NCBI RefSeq assembly: GCF_009900745.1
Contig: NZ_WXVU01000022.1
Coordinates: 1 to 64,000 of the forward strand
Source: Chryseobacterium sp. c4a
GTDB taxonomy: Bacteria > Bacteroidota > Bacteroidia > Flavobacteriales > Weeksellaceae
Length of the DNA stretch: 64,000 nt
Direction of reading: 5' to 3'
The notes under the pieces are model-generated. The model was not told the origin of the DNA, did no database searches, and was given only the letters and a program-made list of their open reading frames with translations. Both the position numbers and the translations under genes were made by a program. This document shows positions 60,773 to 64,000 of this stretch, in pieces. Numbering within the stretch: the stretch's first letter is position 1; each line of letters opens with the position of its first letter.

Positions 60773-61052
60773 AGTTTTTTGATTTTGATATGGGTTAATT
60801 TAATCATTTATTTCCATAGAAAATGCTTACCTATGATTCTTTTTATCTGAAATTGTGATGGTTATAATTATATATCCAATTCAATGATTTTAAATATACA
60901 TAAACTATATATCATTATGTGGCGAAAATATTTTAGACCAAATAGGGACATAAATTGTTATTATTCGTGAATAAGTAGGTATTATTAGTAAAATCTTAGC
61001 GCCTTAAAATCTTTTCATAGTTTATATTTTTGAGCCTTTACGATTCTCCAAC

Positions 61053-61553
61053 TTATAAAGTCAGAATATAGCTCTCCGAGACTTTTTTAAAACCATATCT
61101 ATTAAAAAACTGATGAGCTCCATGATTATTCACGCCGCTTTCCAGCAAAATAAAACTGACATGCCAATTTTTAGACTCTTCTATCGCTTTTTCCAAAAGT
61201 TTACTTCCAAGTGATTGTCCTCTTACAGACTGATCCAAAAGCATATCTTCCAGAATGGCATACTTTTTAAAAGGACTGTTGATCACATTGAAAACCAACA
61301 TTCCTACAATTTCTTCATTTTCATTTTCTGCAACTAAAATATTCAGCTTAGAGCTTCCGTCAGAGTTGAAATCAGTAAGCAGCTGTTCTGTTAAAATAAT
61401 ATCCAGGTCAGGATTCCAATGATGAGAGTCTACAGCTCTACCGGACATCATTTCGCCATGGGAAATATAGGAATCTGTTTTATGAGTAATAAAAAAGTCT
61501 ACCAATTCTTTCACACGCGTTTTATCTTTAAGCCATTGTGTTGTATAATTCAT
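61053..61553 (-). CDS. GNAT N-acetyltransferase
   Basis: 166 aa, soluble. ILVAENENEEIVGMLVFNVINS, MLLDQSVRGQSLGSKLLEKAI (acetyl-CoA loop, RGQSLG) and AHQFFNRYGFKKVSESYIL. Substrate unknown. 10 bases from the start of the gene upstream on the minus strand (stop/start spacing), so probably co-transcribed with it. Confidence 0.9.
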   Translation of the reverse strand: MNYTTQWLKDKTRVKELVDFFITHKTDSYISHGEMMSGRAVDSHHWNPDLDIILTEQLLTDFNSDGSSKLNILVAENENEEIVGMLVFNVINSPFKKYAILEDMLLDQSVRGQSLGSKLLEKAIEESKNWHVSFILLESGVNNHGAHQFFNRYGFKKVSESYILTL

Positions 61554-61562
61554 GAGATGTTG

Positions 61563-62156
61563 TTATTTTAATTTTTTTAGTTCTTCCAGTAATTTGTTTT
61601 GTTTATTGACAAACTGATCAAGGTTATCTGTTTTTAAAGGATGGGCATTTTGATATTTTTCAATCTCAGGAAGTGTTTTTCTTATTTTAAATAAAACATA
61701 TTGGTCATGAAGAATAATATTATTTGCCTTTATTTTGCTGACCAGATCCCTGATGATTTGAGTTTTTGTATTGTATTTCTCAGAACTGGCTTTAATTTCA
61801 TTTTCAATCTGTTTTTTAGCAATAGAATCGGTGACCGACTTGGCTAATGCAGTTGCATCATTATAATAGTTCTCTGATTTATAGATGATATCGCTATATT
61901 CATTAATCACCTTATCTGTTTTAGAGTAAATATCTAATATTCTTTCGTCAAGATCTTGTAGCGTTTTATCCTTTTTTAGAAGCTCATCATAAATGTTAAC
62001 CACTAAATTCCCGCCACGAGAATATTTATCAACCTTTGAAATAGAAGATTCAGCGTTATCTACAGCATTTTCAATGATGGGTTTATTTTGTGGCTTGTTT
62101 TCTCTACAGGAAAGTACAGATAAAATCACTGTTGAGGCGAAAAGTATTTTTTTCAT
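61563..62156 (-). CDS. Lipoprotein, helical, unknown function
   Basis: 197 aa. Lipobox ILSVLSC (Cys17). Body is mostly long amphipathic helices (KVINEYSDIIYKSENYYNDATAL; KAQIENEIKASSEKYNTKTQII-like), coiled-coil prone. No family recognised. Confidence 0.78.
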   Translation of the reverse strand: MKKILFASTVILSVLSCRENKPQNKPIIENAVDNAESSISKVDKYSRGGNLVVNIYDELLKKDKTLQDLDERILDIYSKTDKVINEYSDIIYKSENYYNDATALAKSVTDSIAKKQIENEIKASSEKYNTKTQIIRDLVSKIKANNIILHDQYVLFKIRKTLPEIEKYQNAHPLKTDNLDQFVNKQNKLLEELKKLK

Positions 62157-62210
62157 TGTGATTATATTTTGTTGGTTTTATAGTATTAGTTGAAGATCTT
62201 GTAGAAATTG

Positions 62211-62651
62211 TTACAAATGCTTATTAACGGATGGGATTTCAATGTTTTTATTCTTTAAATCTAGAATAATGGTCAGGCTTCCTGCATTGTCACTTACATT
62301 CATTTCTATGAGATTATCAGACTGTAACCGGGATAATATTTTTAGTTTTTGAGTACCCGGAAGTATAATCTCGGGATTGCTGTTCAAGTGTAGAATTGGT
62401 CTGATGAAAGGAATGATAAAAATTTCATCCTCCAAAAAAATAATGTCGGCTGTTCTGTAGGTAAGGGTGGGATCAATGGAGGTGAGATTGGCAAAGCTGA
62501 TGGCAATATTTTTTATCAATTGATGTTTTCTTTTTTTCATATAACGGAAGAAAAGATTTCGCTTCTGTTTCAAATACAAAGCAATACCTACACTGATAAG
62601 AATAAAAGATAAAACTGCTACAGCAAAAAAAGAAGAAAAATCCTGATCCAT
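62211..62651 (-). CDS. Membrane-anchored protein, unknown function
   Basis: 146 aa. One N-terminal transmembrane helix (about 7-27, SSFFAVAVLSFILISVGIALYL), then a basic stretch (KQKRNLFFRYMKKRKHQL) and a soluble beta-rich domain (ADIIFLEDEIFIIPF; GSLTIILDLKNKNIEIP). No family recognised. Downstream of rpoD after a terminator. Confidence 0.75.
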   Translation of the reverse strand: MDQDFSSFFAVAVLSFILISVGIALYLKQKRNLFFRYMKKRKHQLIKNIAISFANLTSIDPTLTYRTADIIFLEDEIFIIPFIRPILHLNSNPEIILPGTQKLKILSRLQSDNLIEMNVSDNAGSLTIILDLKNKNIEIPSVNKHL

Positions 62652-62663
62652 AGATACAAAAAT

Positions 62664-62693
62664 AAAAAAACGGAGCCTGAAAACAGACTCCGC
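62664..62693 (-). terminator. Terminator after rpoD (minus strand)
   Basis: On the minus strand GCGGAGTCTG-TTTT-CAGGCTCCG with a G-T pair followed by TTTTTTT. Confidence 0.85.
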
Positions 62694-62716
62694 CTATAAA
62701 ATTGTTTGTGCTAAAA

Positions 62717-63583
62717 TTATTTACCTAAATAAGATTTAAGGATCTTACTTCTGGTATTATGTTTTAGTCTCTTAATTGCTTTTTCTTTGATCTGACGAAC
62801 TCTCTCTCTTGTAAGATCGAAAGTCTCACCAATTTCCTCTAAAGTCATTGGGTGTTTTCCGTTCAGTCCGAAGTATAATCTTACCAAGTCAGCCTCTCTT
62901 GGAGTTAAAGTATTCAATGCTCTCTCAATTTCAATTTGAAGAGATTCAAGCATTAAGTCTTTATCAGGGCTTGGAGATTCTCCTGAACGCAATACATCAT
63001 AAAGATTAGAATCTTCACCTTCTACTAAAGGTGCATCCATAGACAGGTGTCTACCGGAGTTTTTCATAGATTCTTTAATATCTTCCTCGCTCATATCAAG
63101 AACTTCAGCCAATTCTTCCGGAGAAGGTGGTCTTTCATTTTCCTGCTCTAGGTGAGCGTATGCTTTATTAATTTTATTGATGGAACCAATTTTGTTCAAC
63201 GGAAGTCTTACAATTCTTGATTGCTCAGCTAGCGCCTGTAAAATTGATTGACGGATCCACCATACTGCATAAGAGATAAATTTGAAACCTCTAGTTTCAT
63301 CGTACCTTTTTGCCGCCTTCATTAATCCTAAGTTACCCTCGTTAATTAGATCGGGTAAGGAAAGACCTTGGTTTTGGTATTGCTTAGATACAGAAACTAC
63401 GAAACGAAGGTTGGCTTTAATTAATTTCTCCAATGCGGCTCTATCGCCAGCACGTATTCTTTGTGCCAATTCTACTTCTTCGTCCGCAGTAATCAGTTCC
63501 ACTTTACCAATTTCCTGCAAATACTTGTCTAATGAAGCAGTTTCCCTGTTGGTAACCTGCTTAGTGATTTTTAATTGTCTCAT
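62717..63583 (-). CDS. rpoD: RNA polymerase primary sigma factor (RpoD/SigA type)
   Basis: 288 aa. Region 1.2 (SLDKYLQEIGKVELIT), 2.1-2.4 (RFVVSVSKQYQNQGLSLPDLINEGNLGLMKAAKRYDETRGFKFISYAVWWIRQSI), 3.0 (RPPSPEELAEVLD), and region 4 (LTPREADLVRLYFGLNGKHPMTLEEIGETFDLTRERVRQIKEKAI). No region 1.1, typical of Bacteroidota; it recognises TTG/TAnnTTTG promoters. Transcribed leftward; the intergenic region behind it is 381 bases and holds a candidate structured RNA. Confidence 0.97.
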   Translation of the reverse strand: MRQLKITKQVTNRETASLDKYLQEIGKVELITADEEVELAQRIRAGDRAALEKLIKANLRFVVSVSKQYQNQGLSLPDLINEGNLGLMKAAKRYDETRGFKFISYAVWWIRQSILQALAEQSRIVRLPLNKIGSINKINKAYAHLEQENERPPSPEELAEVLDMSEEDIKESMKNSGRHLSMDAPLVEGEDSNLYDVLRSGESPSPDKDLMLESLQIEIERALNTLTPREADLVRLYFGLNGKHPMTLEEIGETFDLTRERVRQIKEKAIKRLKHNTRSKILKSYLGK

Positions 63584-63818
63584 TTATTTTATCCTCAAAA
63601 AAGAGTTACTATATATTATACGTATGGAAATATAAAAAGGTTACACATGTTTTACTTTTTTATTAAATTTCTTACTCAAAAAGGGGGTAGAGACAGTTAT
63701 ATCATAGATTTAAAAGCTAAAAAAGAAAAATATAAGTTAGATATCTATGGTATAGAAAGCAAAAATAATACCTTAAATATAGTTTTATAGATAACAACTT
63801 ACCTTTTTCCCTTCGAGA

Positions 63819-63898
63819 GGAGAATTGGTGAAAGTTCAAAAGATTTTTGACAGGACATTTACCTAGCAGCAAGCATCTGCATCTCTTCACCAATTTCC
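63819..63898. ncRNA. Candidate structured RNA, three-way-junction-like
   Basis: Outer stem GGAGAATTGGTGAA (63819-63832) with TTCACCAATTTCC (63886-63898), 13 pairs with one bulge. Inside are two hairpins: TCAAAA-GAT-TTTTGA (63836-63850) and GCAG-CAAGCAT-CTGC (63866-63880). The layout resembles a small junction RNA; strand not certain. It is upstream of rpoD (minus) by about 235 bases. May be a leader, an independent small RNA, or a protein-binding element. Confidence 0.5.
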
Positions 63899-63904
63899 TA
63901 TCTG

Positions 63905-63938
63905 GAAACAAAAAAAAACGGAACCAAAGCTCCGTTTT
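63905..63938 (-). terminator. Terminator of the gene at the right edge (minus strand)
   Basis: On the minus strand AAAACGGAGC-TTTG-GTTCCGTTTT, followed by Ts. Confidence 0.75.
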
Positions 63939-63964
63939 ATGTATTATCTATAAGATTTTTTTAA

Positions 63965-64000
63965 TTAGAATAGCTCATTCAGTACTTTAGCTAGTCTTAA
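63965..64000 (-). CDS. C-terminal end of a minus-strand gene (11 aa), unidentified
   Basis: The minus strand reads LRLAKVLNELF then TAA at 63965-63967. It is followed by the terminator at 63905-63938. Too short to identify. Confidence 0.5.
   Translation of the reverse strand, partial: LRLAKVLNELF

Larger units (their letters stand above)
63584..63964. other. Intergenic region upstream of rpoD with candidate structured RNA
   Basis: 381 bases between rpoD and the next minus-strand gene. The first half is AT-rich and featureless; the second half contains the folded element at 63819-63898 and a terminator at 63905-63938. No credible protein gene seen. Confidence 0.6.

Overview
The window looks like a chromosomal segment of a Bacteroidota bacterium of the family Weeksellaceae, most likely Chryseobacterium or a close relative. 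The evidence is the AT-rich sequence, the short region-1.1-less primary sigma factor, atpD-atpC standing apart from the other ATP synthase genes, Bacteroidota-type promoters (TAnnTTTG close to the start codon), menaquinone, Kdo and probable sphingolipid genes, and families such as DUF4199, DUF2723, DUF3347 and HYC_CC_PP. Genus assignment rests on recall of family content and not on a search.

Layout. 1-3.7 kb: tail of an IS3-type transposase, a WG-repeat-like secreted protein, a DUF421 membrane protein plus acetyltransferase, two small lipoproteins and a DUF4286 protein. 3.8-7.5 kb: gyrA and a secreted TPR protein. 7.6-12.1 kb: menB, a WG-repeat gene, menA, an SRPBCC protein and a metallo-hydrolase. 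12.2-14.4 kb: SRP RNA on the minus strand, then DUF4199, glycosyltransferase 2 and a small membrane protein. 14.5-19.8 kb: a type VI secretion-like cassette (LysM adaptor, PAAR-like DUF4280 tip, Tle1-like lipase with an N-terminal extension, DUF2931 lipoprotein as probable immunity protein, one more lipoprotein). 19.9-27.3 kb: a DUF2807 adhesin-head protein, a four-helix-bundle gene between near-identical MITE-like repeats, a phosphohexomutase, an aminotransferase and a PAP2 phosphatase.

27.5-36.6 kb: kdsB, a LolA-like protein, glutathione peroxidase, assorted small genes, ribF and atpD-atpC. 37-45.4 kb, mostly minus strand: B12-binding radical SAM enzyme, bactofilin-like protein, Crp/Fnr regulator with an F420-reductase-like protein, EamA transporter, an alpha-oxoamine synthase (probable serine palmitoyltransferase) and a cystathionine beta-synthase-like enzyme. 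45.6-52.3 kb: two large GT-C type membrane glycosyltransferases, DUF1697 and kdsA. 52.3-58.6 kb: TonB-dependent receptor and a copper cassette (HYC_CC_PP, DUF3347, multicopper oxidase fusion). 58.7-64 kb, minus strand: S9 peptidase, acetyltransferase, two uncharacterised proteins and rpoD.

Most genes are housekeeping or envelope functions. The parts that look accessory or poorly understood are: the four-helix-bundle gene locked between 158-bp repeats with 28-bp terminal inverted repeats (20.6-21.5 kb); the T6SS effector/immunity cassette without its apparatus; the copper cassette with a tandem 14-bp operator-like site and an unusual fusion oxidase; a possible three-way-junction RNA upstream of rpoD; and dispersed twin-hairpin repeats.
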